Below are positions 1 to 7,531 of a stretch of 49,857 nt of DNA, in pieces. A program made the translations under genes and the position numbers. The first letter of the stretch is position 1. Each line of letters begins with the position of its first letter. Source of the DNA: an uncultured Clostridium sp. (GTDB lineage Bacteria; Bacillota; Clostridia; Clostridiales; Clostridiaceae); contig NZ_CAAGHK010000035.1 of the NCBI RefSeq assembly GCF_900769625.1, positions 1-49,857 on the forward strand, written 5' to 3'. The notes beneath the pieces are model-generated. The model was not told where the DNA came from, did not search any database, and saw nothing but the letters and a program-made list of their open reading frames with translations.

Positions 1-27
1 AATACTTCTGTTAGCTAATTTAGTCAT
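1..27 (-). CDS. 5' end of a leftward gene, cut by window edge
   Basis: An ATG on the minus strand at 27-25 opens nine uninterrupted codons (MTKLANRSI) that run off the window. A GGAGG ribosome binding site lies upstream at 44-40 (minus strand), 12 nt from the ATG, slightly longer than usual. Too little protein is visible to name a product. The call rests only on the ribosome binding site, start codon and open frame. Confidence 0.4.
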
Positions 28-282
28 AATAAAAAACAACCTCCAATCTATAAATTAAAGGTTGTTCTTAATTTAATAATTTTATACCTTGAAAGTTTTA
101 CTGTTATGCAACACTAAAAGTGTATATATAGTCTTTTGATTTTTATACAAATTATAAGTTTAGATTTTTTTGTTATATTATCCAAGTAGAAATCAGCTGT
201 TGCATTATTAAAATTAAGTTTTTCTGATGAAGATGATGGATAGAAATAAATTAGAAATCCATCACATAAATCTGAATTATAT

Positions 283-513
283 TCATTTGAAAACTGATAT
301 CGGTTGTGATGATAAAGTTTCTTCTATTGATTCATCAGCAGGCTGTATATTTTTTATGAAAATTACTCCAGTTCCAGACGCCATTAAAAATATGGATAGA
401 AGAAAAACTGCTGCAATGAGACTCAAGGAATAATTTGTATTTCTCTTGATTGCAAAAACAAGAAGTACAAGGGATATAATAACACCAACAATACCTATAA
501 GGTATAGAATCAT
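283..513 (-). CDS. Small hypothetical membrane protein
   Basis: This is a 76-residue protein with two hydrophobic stretches, roughly residues 1-22 and 30-53, separated by a short basic turn (AIKRNTNYS), and a short polar acidic C-terminal tail. The composition is that of a two-pass membrane protein. No good Shine-Dalgarno sequence is visible before the ATG, so the start is uncertain. The neighbour on the right is a divergent flavoprotein gene. I do not recognise a family, and the gene could be a fragment of a larger membrane protein. Confidence 0.5.
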   Translation of the reverse strand: MILYLIGIVGVIISLVLLVFAIKRNTNYSLSLIAAVFLLSIFLMASGTGVIFIKNIQPADESIEETLSSQPISVFK

Positions 514-648
514 TGGGAGTAAATTTATTTAAATCACCACTAACTTTAAAATATTATAATATAATGTATAATTATATTATATATTGAATTTATCTTTACA
601 TAAAGTGAATAATATACAAAATCACAAAAATATAGATGGAGGTTTGAA

Positions 649-1611
649 ATGCAAAGTTATGATTTAATTATTATTGGGGCAGGAATAGCAGGTATGACGG
701 CAGCATTGGGAGCTGCAAAATCTGGAATAGAAAGAATTCTAATAATTGAAAAAGAAGCTTCTGTTGGAGGAATAGTGAATCAGTGTATTCATAACGGCTT
801 TGGTAAAAAATTAATGAATGAATGTGTTACAGGGCCTGAGTATATTCAGTTTGTTAAGGATGAATTACAGAAGTATCATGTTGATATTCTTCTTAATTCT
901 AATGTATTAGATATAAGCAGTGACAGAATTATAACCTATGTAAGTCCAGCAGAAGGAGTCAAGGAAGTACGTGCAATTGCAGTAATTTTTGCAATGGGTG
1001 CAAGGGAGAAGTATTCAGGAAATATAATGATTTCTACGAATACACTTACAGGAATATTTACTGTCGGTGAAGCTCAGAGAATAGTAAATCTTGATGGATA
1101 TATCCCGGGAAGGAATGCCTTAATTACCGCAAAGGACAGATGGGGTTTCCTTCTTGCAAGACGATTGATTATAGAGGGCGGAATGGTATCAGGAGTTGTT
1201 CTTGAAGAGAATTTTGACTGTGTTGAAACAGAAGAAATACATAAAATAATAGAAGGATTTGATATACCTATCATAGATAAATCAAGAATTGTCGGAATTA
1301 AGGGTGATACAAGAATTAATTGTGTTGAACTATTAAATTTAGAAGATGGAAGCACTATGGATAAGGAGTGTGACTGTCTGCTTCTTTCAGTTGGATTTAT
1401 ACCTGAAGTTGTAAGACTTAAGAAGCTTAAGATAGAAATAGATGAGAATACACTAGGACCTAAGGTAAATAATTATTTGACATCTGTTAATGGATTTTTT
1501 GCATGTGGAAATATAATTTATGGAGAAGAATCACTTAAAATATCTGAAATAGATGGTATTGAATGTGGAGAAAAGGTGGCTGACTATATAAAAAAATATT
1601 TTAAAAATTAA
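649..1611 (+). CDS. FAD-dependent oxidoreductase, GlpA/sarcosine oxidase-alpha-like
   Basis: This is a 320-residue flavoprotein. The N-terminal FAD-binding Rossmann motif is GAGIAG (residues 10-15) with the acidic strand end IIEKEASVGG. NQCIHNGFG (residues 44-52) is the signature of the FAD oxidoreductases found next to glycerol-3-phosphate dehydrogenase in Firmicutes, and the FAD-closing motif near the C-terminus ends in FACGN. In relatives a second nucleotide-binding GxGxxG follows the sequence GR; here that place reads AKDRWG (residues 161-166), so NAD(P)H binding is doubtful. The start is the ATG 7 nt after GGAGG. It stands alone, facing an SGNH hydrolase gene across a shared terminator, with no glpK or glpO partner in view. 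The substrate is unknown. Confidence 0.75.
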   Translation: MQSYDLIIIGAGIAGMTAALGAAKSGIERILIIEKEASVGGIVNQCIHNGFGKKLMNECVTGPEYIQFVKDELQKYHVDILLNSNVLDISSDRIITYVSPAEGVKEVRAIAVIFAMGAREKYSGNIMISTNTLTGIFTVGEAQRIVNLDGYIPGRNALITAKDRWGFLLARRLIIEGGMVSGVVLEENFDCVETEEIHKIIEGFDIPIIDKSRIVGIKGDTRINCVELLNLEDGSTMDKECDCLLLSVGFIPEVVRLKKLKIEIDENTLGPKVNNYLTSVNGFFACGNIIYGEESLKISEIDGIECGEKVADYIKKYFKN

Positions 1612-1656
1612 AAAGAAGCATTAAAAATACTAATTTAGTATTTTTAATGCTTCTTT
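1612..1656. terminator. Bidirectional terminator between flavoprotein and SGNH hydrolase genes
   Basis: Almost perfect inverted repeat: left arm 1612-1633 (AAAGAAGCATT...), right arm 1635-1656 ending TGCTTCTTT. A-rich and T-rich flanks suit termination in both directions. It overlaps the last codons of the leftward SGNH gene, whose stop is at 1632-1630. Confidence 0.85.
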
Positions 1657-2193
1657 GTACATAATAAAATTTCCATCTGATGATAGATGAAGTCCATCAA
1701 GATAAAGTTCAGAAGTAAAGTCAATGCTATAAAAATCAATTAAATCCGTAGTATATTTTTCTGAAAGAGATATAAGGTTTTCCCTTAATAGAGGAAGGCT
1801 TTCCTCAGCATAACCATAAAATGATGAAGGAATAAACAATTCATTGGCCATTGCCCCTATTATCCTTGGTGGTATTCCTAAGACAATACGCATATTGATA
1901 TCCGCTGCATCTTTAATCATTACTTCTATATTTTCAGTTATAGATGAGACACTTCTTTCACATAAAAGGTCATTAGTTCCGCCCATAATAAAAACCTTGG
2001 AAGGTCTATACTTTAGAACACTTGAGTAGTATCGTGAAAGCATTGAAGGGGTAGTATCTCCATTCTGACCTTTATTAAGATAGTTAAAATTAAGTTGCGA
2101 AGCAGTAAGATAGACCCATGACTTTTCTTTTGGAACACCATATCCATAAGTCAGGCTGTCTCCAAAAAATATAATATCTATATTATTATTCAT
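1630..2193 (-). CDS. SGNH/GDSL-family hydrolase (esterase/lipase-like)
   Basis: This 187-residue protein has the SGNH block I motif GDSLTYGYG with the nucleophile serine near residue 13, block III GGTNDL with Asn in the oxyanion hole, and block V DGLHLSSDG with the catalytic Asp and His. It has no signal peptide and is probably cytosolic. The family covers lysophospholipases, carbohydrate and peptidoglycan O-deacetylases and thioesterases, so the substrate cannot be given. The ATG has only a weak ribosome binding site. A strong AAGGAGGTG lies about 50 nt upstream, where a GTG opens a 20-codon frame (2248-2186) whose stop overlaps this ATG, so translation may be coupled. The upstream leftward neighbour is a RusA-like gene. 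Confidence 0.8.
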   Translation of the reverse strand: MNNNIDIIFFGDSLTYGYGVPKEKSWVYLTASQLNFNYLNKGQNGDTTPSMLSRYYSSVLKYRPSKVFIMGGTNDLLCERSVSSITENIEVMIKDAADINMRIVLGIPPRIIGAMANELFIPSSFYGYAEESLPLLRENLISLSEKYTTDLIDFYSIDFTSELYLDGLHLSSDGNFIMYKEALKILN

Positions 2194-2287
2194 AAATTAT
2201 CTTCAGCAGAAAGTCTAATAGAACACTTGGACTTGTGCTAAAATTCACCTCCTTATTTGAAAAATTTTCTGAAGTTTTTTGCAGCAT

Positions 2288-2959
2288 TTAAAATAATTTA
2301 CCAAAGCATTTTTTACAGATAATTGTGTTACCACCATCAGCTTTTATGTAATCATTAGCAGTAATACTTTTTTTGCATATACTGCATATAGCAGCAGAAG
2401 TAATAGCAGTTTTTATTGAACCTCGTGTTTTTTTTGCTGCAGATGATTTAGCGGTATATTCTGAATCAGAAATAATTTCTTTATTTTTAATTATATTCTT
2501 TTTTATAGGTGAATATAGTTTTGGTTCAGAAGGCTTTTCTTTCTTGGTAATAGTAAAGTTGAATTCAAATTGACTTTCGGCATATAATTCTAATTCGAAT
2601 CTGGGATTTTCCTTATCATAATATTCTTCTGTGAATATTCTTGTTATCTGAGCATCATTTACTATCAGTCCGCTTTTTTCAATACCGTCAAAAATACTCT
2701 TTGTTATGTTTATAGTATCTGGATGTCTCTTTTTACTTTTATAATATACCTTCAAAACTGCAATAAGACTTTCTGAAAATGTAACATCAGGATTCTGGCT
2801 TCTTGCAAGAAGGGCTATTTCCTGTTCATATAAAGCATATCTGTCATGATACTTACCCGAGTTATCAGGAAGTATGGCACGACCATTAACATTATGTAAT
2901 TTAAAATTTGATTTTGTAATTGGCGATCCTTTTATTATTACTTTCGCGTAATCTGTCAT
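2288..2959 (-). CDS. RusA-family Holliday junction resolvase-like protein with C-terminal zinc ribbon
   Basis: This is a 223-residue protein. Residues 1-110 have the RusA fold pattern: an N-terminal strand IKGSPITKSN, then HPDTINITKSIFDG and IVNDAQI. RusA cuts four-way junctions using acidic residues that bind a metal. Compared with E. coli RusA (DLDN...DDAQ), D81, N84, K87, D91 and D102 are kept, but the second aspartate is Ile83 and the first of the DD pair is Asn101. Residues 130-185 are a Lys/Ser-rich linker, and the tail has CxxC-x19-CxxC (C192, C195, C215, C218), a probable zinc ribbon not found in classical RusA. The start is the ATG preceded by AAGGAG. No prophage genes surround it, so it may be a domesticated phage gene. 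Confidence 0.72.
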   Translation of the reverse strand: MTDYAKVIIKGSPITKSNFKLHNVNGRAILPDNSGKYHDRYALYEQEIALLARSQNPDVTFSESLIAVLKVYYKSKKRHPDTINITKSIFDGIEKSGLIVNDAQITRIFTEEYYDKENPRFELELYAESQFEFNFTITKKEKPSEPKLYSPIKKNIIKNKEIISDSEYTAKSSAAKKTRGSIKTAITSAAICSICKKSITANDYIKADGGNTIICKKCFGKLF

Positions 2960-2998
2960 TTTATTTCTCCTTATGAGGATGGTATTCTTTTAATTAAA

Positions 2999-3027
2999 AC
3001 TATACAGGATATTATTATGTTATACAA
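2999..3027 (-). promoter_or_regulatory. Putative sigma-A promoter for the RusA-like gene
   Basis: On the minus strand TTGTAT (3027-3022), a 17-bp spacer, and TATAGT (3004-2999), about 40 bp before the ATG. The -10 matches the consensus at five of six positions. Confidence 0.45.
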
Positions 3028-3225
3028 TCATGAAAAATTGATAATATTGTATATATAAAGTATAATATTGGGGTATTATTAAGATTAATGTAAGAATTAA
3101 ATTCATGGAATCTGATATAATAATTTACAGTTATAGATATATAGATTTTTATTTTATAGGTGGCTGAATTAGTATAATAAACTGTATAAAATTTATTATA
3201 TATGTATTTGAATAATGATAAAATG

Positions 3226-3258
3226 TATCAAGTAAAGTGAAAGCAAGTTTACTTGATA
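3226..3258 (+). other. Strong hairpin followed by T-rich tract
   Basis: Arms TATCAAGTAAA (3226-3236) and TTTACTTGATA (3248-3258) are perfectly complementary, with an 11-nt loop, and are followed by AATTTTTATG. It looks like an intrinsic terminator, but the nearest gene on its left is transcribed the other way. It may therefore end a short RNA or act in the tsaD leader. Confidence 0.45.
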
Positions 3259-3408
3259 ATTTTTATGAAAAATATTATTAATAATTTTAGCATTAATTTA
3301 ATAAAGTTTTAATTAATAATAAAGAAGGTTTTTAAAGTTTCTAATATATAATTTACTATAAGTAAAATTGATACTTTATAAGATAAGTATAAAAGAAGAG
3401 GGATAAAG

Positions 3409-4428
3409 ATGGATAAGAAAATAATTTTATCAATAGAATCAAGTTGTGATGAAACTTCAGCAGCAGTTGTAGTTAATGGAAGAGAAGTTTTATCAAATGT
3501 AATAGCATCGCAGATAGATACACATAAGAAATATGGCGGAGTAGTTCCGGAAGTTGCTTCAAGAATGCATATTGAAGTTGTTGATAGTGTTGTTAAAGCT
3601 GCACTTGATGAAGCAGGCGTGAAACTGGAAGATGTTGATGCAATTGGAGTTACATATGGACCAGGATTAGTAGGTGCTTTACTTGTAGGACTTCAATATG
3701 CAAAGGGATTAGCTTTAGGTGCTGATAAACCGCTTATACCTGTAAATCATATACAAGGACATATATGTGCAAACTTTATTCAGCATAAAGATTTAAAGCC
3801 ACCATTTGTATCACTTGTTGTATCAGGAGGACATACATTTATAGTTCATGTAAAGTCATACAGAGACTTTGAAGTTATCGGACAGACTAGAGATGATGCA
3901 GCAGGAGAAGCTTATGATAAGGTCGCAAGGGCACTTGGACTTGGATACCCAGGAGGACCAAAGATTGATAAGCTTGCAAAGGAAGGAAATGAAAATGCAA
4001 TTGACTTTCCAAGAGCTAAATTTCATGATGATACATTAGATTTTTCATTTAGTGGAGTGAAATCGGCAGTATTGAATTACTTAAATAAAGCTAAAATGAA
4101 GGATCAAGAAGTCAATAAGGCAGATATTGCAGCTTCATTCCAGAAGGCAATCGTTGATGTTTTAAAGAATAATGTATTTTTGACATGTGAAAGAAGAAAT
4201 CTTAAGAAAATAGCAGTTGCCGGTGGAGTAGCATCAAATTCATGTTTGAGAGAAACATTGATAAAAGAAGGGACTGAAAGAGGAATAGAGATATTATTCC
4301 CAGAACCAATATTATGTACCGATAATGCAGCAATGATTGGAAGTGCAGCATACTTTAAATTAATGGATGGTGCAGTTTCAGATTTAGATATTAATGCAAA
4401 GCCTAATTTAAAATTAGCGGAGGGGTAA
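3409..4428 (+). CDS. tsaD: tRNA N6-threonylcarbamoyladenosine transferase TsaD
   Basis: The 339 residues are standard for bacterial TsaD (Gcp/YgjD). With TsaB and TsaE it moves the threonylcarbamoyl group from TC-AMP to A37 of tRNAs that read ANN codons. Visible signatures are the N-terminal SIESSCDETSAAVV, the metal-binding histidines in VNHIQGH (H114, H118), the phosphate loop SGGHT, and CTDNAAMIG near the end supplying the third metal ligand. The start is the ATG 7 nt after GAGGG. The TC-AMP synthase gene (tsaC/sua5) lies about 32 kb to the right. The gene runs directly into a membrane-anchored hydrolase gene and may share its transcript. Confidence 0.96.
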   Translation: MDKKIILSIESSCDETSAAVVVNGREVLSNVIASQIDTHKKYGGVVPEVASRMHIEVVDSVVKAALDEAGVKLEDVDAIGVTYGPGLVGALLVGLQYAKGLALGADKPLIPVNHIQGHICANFIQHKDLKPPFVSLVVSGGHTFIVHVKSYRDFEVIGQTRDDAAGEAYDKVARALGLGYPGGPKIDKLAKEGNENAIDFPRAKFHDDTLDFSFSGVKSAVLNYLNKAKMKDQEVNKADIAASFQKAIVDVLKNNVFLTCERRNLKKIAVAGGVASNSCLRETLIKEGTERGIEILFPEPILCTDNAAMIGSAAYFKLMDGAVSDLDINAKPNLKLAEG

Positions 4429-4436
4429 TTTAAACT

Positions 4437-5441
4437 ATGAAATTATTATCTCATTCAAATGGATTATATAAATTAGATAAAGAAAAAATAAACAAGATAA
4501 AGATACTGAAAAGATGTGCCATATTTTTAGTTGTGTTATTAGCAATAGGTTTTTTAATTCAGAGTATAAATAATATAATTGATAATTCAAAACTTAAATC
4601 ACGTTTTAAATATGTAAGACTTGATGGAAAGAAAATTGAGTATAAACTAAAGGGAAGCGGAGATTATACAATAATTTTTGATGGATCAATAGGAGCTAAT
4701 TTATATGAATGGGATAAAGTCTGCAAAATAATTGAGAATGAAGATAAAGTTTCAACTTTTATTTATAATAGAAGAGGATATGGATTTAACGATGGAGGAT
4801 CAAGGCTTACTCCAGAAGAACAGGCAAAACAGCTTAAGCTGTTATTAAGAAAAGCTGGAGCGACAGAACCTTATATCTTAGTTGGTGAAGAATACGGAAG
4901 CTTGGTTTCAACTAATTTTGCAGAGTTGTATCCTGATTCAGTGGCAGGTGTTGTTCTTATTAATCCCATAAATGAAGAAAGCCTTACTGAAAAGGAAACT
5001 AAGAAAAATATCTATATTCCATATTTGAGAAGTCAGATTGAATATGCAGGTGCCAGCGTATCGCTTACATCGTTACTTGATAAGATGAATCTTGCATTAG
5101 AAAATCAGACATTTATAAGTAGTTTAAATGAAAATGAACTTGAAGAGTTTAACAGTTTTAAAAATAGAAAAAATTATAGGGAAGCTATACGAAATGAAAT
5201 AGAGAATTTATATAAAAATACATCAGATAGCCAGTATGAAGGTTCTTTTGCAAAGAAGCCATTGTATATCATAAGTGATAATGAATCAGAACCTCTTGTA
5301 AAACTTGGTTCATCAGATATTACCACATTATATGTAGAAAGTTCTGATGAAGATCCGTTTGCAGTTGTTGACCCAGAAAGTGTAGTCAATGGAATAAATA
5401 CTGTAATAAAACAGGCTAAGAAATTAGCAAAGAGTTCCTAA
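4437..5441 (+). CDS. Membrane-anchored alpha/beta-hydrolase-fold protein with altered nucleophile elbow
   Basis: The protein has 334 residues: a short cytosolic N-terminus, one hydrophobic segment (about 28-45), then an extracytoplasmic alpha/beta-hydrolase fold. Fold marks are FDGSIGANLYEW (oxyanion loop region, 81-92), YNRRGYGFNDGG (110-121) and ILVG-EEYG-SL (147-156). The last is the nucleophile elbow; the usual G-H-S-x-G reads G-E-E-Y-G, so the catalytic Ser and the preceding His are both Glu. A C-terminal acid/His pair is not obvious either. The protein is therefore probably non-catalytic or uses other chemistry. The ribosome binding site (GGAGGGG) lies inside the last codons of tsaD, 8 nt upstream, which suggests co-transcription. 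Confidence 0.7.
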   Translation: MKLLSHSNGLYKLDKEKINKIKILKRCAIFLVVLLAIGFLIQSINNIIDNSKLKSRFKYVRLDGKKIEYKLKGSGDYTIIFDGSIGANLYEWDKVCKIIENEDKVSTFIYNRRGYGFNDGGSRLTPEEQAKQLKLLLRKAGATEPYILVGEEYGSLVSTNFAELYPDSVAGVVLINPINEESLTEKETKKNIYIPYLRSQIEYAGASVSLTSLLDKMNLALENQTFISSLNENELEEFNSFKNRKNYREAIRNEIENLYKNTSDSQYEGSFAKKPLYIISDNESEPLVKLGSSDITTLYVESSDEDPFAVVDPESVVNGINTVIKQAKKLAKSS

Positions 5442-5557
5442 ACAGTAATTGATTATTGTCATTTGTTTGACACAGAAAGCCTATATACTAACAATATAAG
5501 ATAAATGATAAATATTAATTTACTATATATCAGGTTATTATATAGGAGGAATGTAAC

Positions 5558-6778
5558 ATGATAAATGATGAAAATAACAATTATATTGATGTAGAATCAT
5601 CACCAGTTGATGGAAATGGTTCAGATGCTTTTGAAAGTAAATTTATATATGAGAACGGAAAGAATTTTAATAAAAAGAGAAGAAGAGGCGTAGTAGGAAA
5701 AATAGCAGGATGTCTTTTATTGACAGTAACAGGAGGATTATTTGGAGGGGGAGTCACTTACTCATTAATAAAAAATAGAAATGATAATGGAGTTTCAATA
5801 AATAAGCAGATAAATTATGTTCCACAATCTTTTACGCAAAGTGATTCAGATGCGATGTCAGCAGCTGATGCATTCAATAAGGTATCGCCAGCGGTTGTAA
5901 TTATTTCAACAACAGGTACTACATCTAATGGATTTACTTCAAGTCAATATGAAGGAATGGGATCTGGATTTATTATAAATGAAGATGGATATATATTGAC
6001 TAACTATCATGTAATTGAGGGTGCAAAGGATATTACAGTTACATTAAGTGATGGAACAGAAGTAGCAGGAGCTGTTGTAAATTATGATCAGGAAAAAGAC
6101 TTGGCAATGATTAAACTAAAAGAAGGAACAAAGGTACCAGCAGTTGCAGAACTTGGAGATTCGGATGAATTATATCCGGGAGCAGAAGTAATAGCAATTG
6201 GAACACCACTTTCAAAGAACCTGGCTTATACTCTTACTAAGGGGATTATAAGTGGTAATGATAGAAGTATACAGACTGAAAGCGGCACAAGTGTGCATCT
6301 TCTTCAGACAGATGCAGCTATTAATTCTGGTAACAGTGGAGGACCATTAGTAAATACAAAAGGTCAGGTAATAGGAATCAATTCTATGAAACTTGGGTCA
6401 CAATCTATGGGATCTGCAACTGTTGAAGGAATAGGATTTGCAATTCCTATCAATGAAGTTAAGAGTAAAATTGATGCATTATCAAAACAGATATTAAACT
6501 TAGGCATAAAAATTAGAGAAATAGACAGTACAACTGCTCAAAAATATAATTTAGAAGAAGGATTGTATGTTGCTTCAGTTGATGAATATTCACCAGCTGA
6601 AAAGGGTGGACTTAAAATTGGCGATATAATTGTAGAATGTGATGGTAAATCAGTAAAGACATTTGATGAACTCAAAGAAATCAAGCAGAGTAAAGATGTT
6701 GGAGATACAATGAATATCAAAGTCATCAGAGATAAAAAGACTGTTAATTTAAATATTGTATTAGAAGAATCAAAATAA
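5558..6778 (+). CDS. htrA: HtrA/DegP-like serine protease, membrane-anchored, one PDZ domain
   Basis: The protein has 406 residues: a polar cytosolic N-terminus, a basic KKRRR stop (39-43), one transmembrane segment (about 45-70), a chymotrypsin-like domain, and a C-terminal PDZ domain (about 310-402). The catalytic triad is H151 in TNYHVIEG, D181 in QEKDLAMIKL, and S260 in NSGNSGGPLVN. HtrA proteases degrade misfolded proteins at the outer face of the membrane, and the anchor plus single PDZ is the usual Firmicute layout. The ATG follows GGAGG by 8 nt. It ends at a clear terminator. Which HtrA paralogue this is cannot be told from the sequence alone. Confidence 0.9.
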   Translation: MINDENNNYIDVESSPVDGNGSDAFESKFIYENGKNFNKKRRRGVVGKIAGCLLLTVTGGLFGGGVTYSLIKNRNDNGVSINKQINYVPQSFTQSDSDAMSAADAFNKVSPAVVIISTTGTTSNGFTSSQYEGMGSGFIINEDGYILTNYHVIEGAKDITVTLSDGTEVAGAVVNYDQEKDLAMIKLKEGTKVPAVAELGDSDELYPGAEVIAIGTPLSKNLAYTLTKGIISGNDRSIQTESGTSVHLLQTDAAINSGNSGGPLVNTKGQVIGINSMKLGSQSMGSATVEGIGFAIPINEVKSKIDALSKQILNLGIKIREIDSTTAQKYNLEEGLYVASVDEYSPAEKGGLKIGDIIVECDGKSVKTFDELKEIKQSKDVGDTMNIKVIRDKKTVNLNIVLEESK

Positions 6779-6786
6779 TAATATGA

Positions 6787-6825
6787 AAAAATAGAAGCAT
6801 GTATAAATTGTGCTTCTATTTTTTT
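6787..6825 (+). terminator. Intrinsic terminator of the htrA-like gene
   Basis: Stem AATAGAAGCA (6790-6799) with TGCTTCTATT (6811-6820), an 11-nt loop and a run of seven T. Confidence 0.9.
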
Positions 6826-6844
6826 ACTTTTTTATCTGACTAGT

Positions 6845-6997
6845 TTAATTCAAGGAGAGGCGACAAATGATAGGATTGATTTTTCACTGCTTCTAGTTCA
6901 TGCACAAGATCATTTGATGAAAACAATGACATTTAAGGATTTAGCAGTTGAGATTATTGAAATCCATGAAAAGATTTATAAAATAGAAAATAATTAA
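6845..6997 (+). pseudogene. 3' remnant of a PTS lactose/cellobiose-specific IIA gene
   Basis: An open frame without a start codon encodes about 50 residues beginning LIQGEATNDRIDFSLLL and continuing VHAQDHLMKTMTFKDLA to a TAA stop. This is the C-terminal half of the LacF/CelC-type IIA protein, including the VHAQDHLM helix that carries the phosphorylated histidine. The upstream two-thirds of the gene is missing: the frame runs back straight into the htrA terminator. No ribosome binding site or ATG is in frame at the left end. It is best read as a decayed fragment left by a deletion or rearrangement. No IIB, IIC or glycosidase gene is nearby. Confidence 0.8.
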
Positions 6998-7033
6998 ATT
7001 TTATAATAAACAGATATTATACTTATTACATTC

Positions 7034-7061
7034 ACAATTTTATTGTTACTTTCATAATTTA
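7034..7061 (+). promoter_or_regulatory. Putative sigma-K-type promoter
   Basis: AC (7034-7035), a 17-bp spacer, then CATAATTTA (7053-7061), fitting the mother-cell pattern AC-N16/17-CATAnnnTA. It lies 30 bp before the ATG of the Cys-rich protein gene, with GGAGG between. Confidence 0.5.
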
Positions 7062-7090
7062 TTATATAAAGAACTTATGGAGGTAAAATA

Positions 7091-7453
7091 ATGAGCGGAA
7101 GAGTAAGTATATGTTCAATATGTCCTAGGGAAAATGAACAGATTGATGCTGTTATACAAATACAAAAGGAAAACAGAAGTTGTCTATATGGAACTATTAT
7201 AGATGAATGTGGGAAACCAGTGGCTGACGCTGTAGTTAAATTATTAAAAGTTTGTTGCAAGGGTATTGTTCCATTAACTCATACTTTTACTGATTGTTAT
7301 GGACAATTTTTATTAGGTCCTTTATGTCCTAATGAAAAGTATATGCTTAAAGTATATAAAGATAATATACGTATAAGATATGAACCTATTAATGCATCAT
7401 GCTATAAGGGCGGATGTATTGGCGACAGACGTAATGATGATGACTGCGAATAA
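7091..7453 (+). CDS. Small Cys-rich protein with carboxypeptidase-regulatory-like fold; probable spore-associated protein
   Basis: The protein has 120 residues and about nine cysteines. The middle part (about 33-95) has the beta-sandwich pattern of CarboxypepD-regulatory-like domains: GTIIDECGKPVADAVVKL, then TFTDCYGQFLLGPL and YMLKVYKDN. The N-terminus MSGRVSICSICP and the tail CYKGGCIGDRR carry paired cysteines. It has no signal peptide, so it is cytosolic or assembled on the spore. A sigma-K-like promoter and the neighbouring coat genes suggest expression in the mother cell. The ATG follows GGAGG by 8 nt, and a terminator follows at 7491. No exact homologue is recognised; the spore role is inference. 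Confidence 0.65.
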   Translation: MSGRVSICSICPRENEQIDAVIQIQKENRSCLYGTIIDECGKPVADAVVKLLKVCCKGIVPLTHTFTDCYGQFLLGPLCPNEKYMLKVYKDNIRIRYEPINASCYKGGCIGDRRNDDDCE

Positions 7454-7490
7454 TTTTCAATCAATACAACTTTAGATGACGTTAATTAAG

Positions 7491-7523
7491 ATAAAAAGTT
7501 CTCCTTTATAGAGAACTTTTTAT
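7491..7523 (+). terminator. Intrinsic terminator of the Cys-rich protein gene
   Basis: Thirteen-base-pair stem ATAAAAAGTTCTC (7491-7503) with GAGAACTTTTTAT (7511-7523), loop of 7 nt; A/T-rich on both sides. Confidence 0.85.
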
Positions 7524-7531
7524 GTTATACT

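Larger units (their letters stand above)
2960..3408. other. 449-bp intergenic region between divergent RusA-like and tsaD genes
   Basis: AT-rich. It holds the leftward promoter at 2999-3027 and a perfect 11-bp hairpin at 3226-3258. No open frame longer than a few codons with a ribosome binding site, and no recognisable RNA gene, was seen. Confidence 0.6.

Noticed and set aside
227..433. A 68-codon plus-strand frame over the small membrane protein
   Set aside because: The opposite frame (283-513) gives a coherent two-segment membrane protein; this one has no ribosome binding site and random composition.
5467..5510. TTGACA at about 5467 as the -35 of a promoter for the htrA-like gene
   Set aside because: The nearest -10-like sequence is about 22 bp away, too far for sigma-A; a real promoter is likely but could not be placed.
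6868..6940. ATG at about 6868 as the start of a complete small gene before the Cys-rich gene
   Set aside because: It is out of frame with the PTS IIA fragment and stops at once; the meaningful frame there has no start codon.
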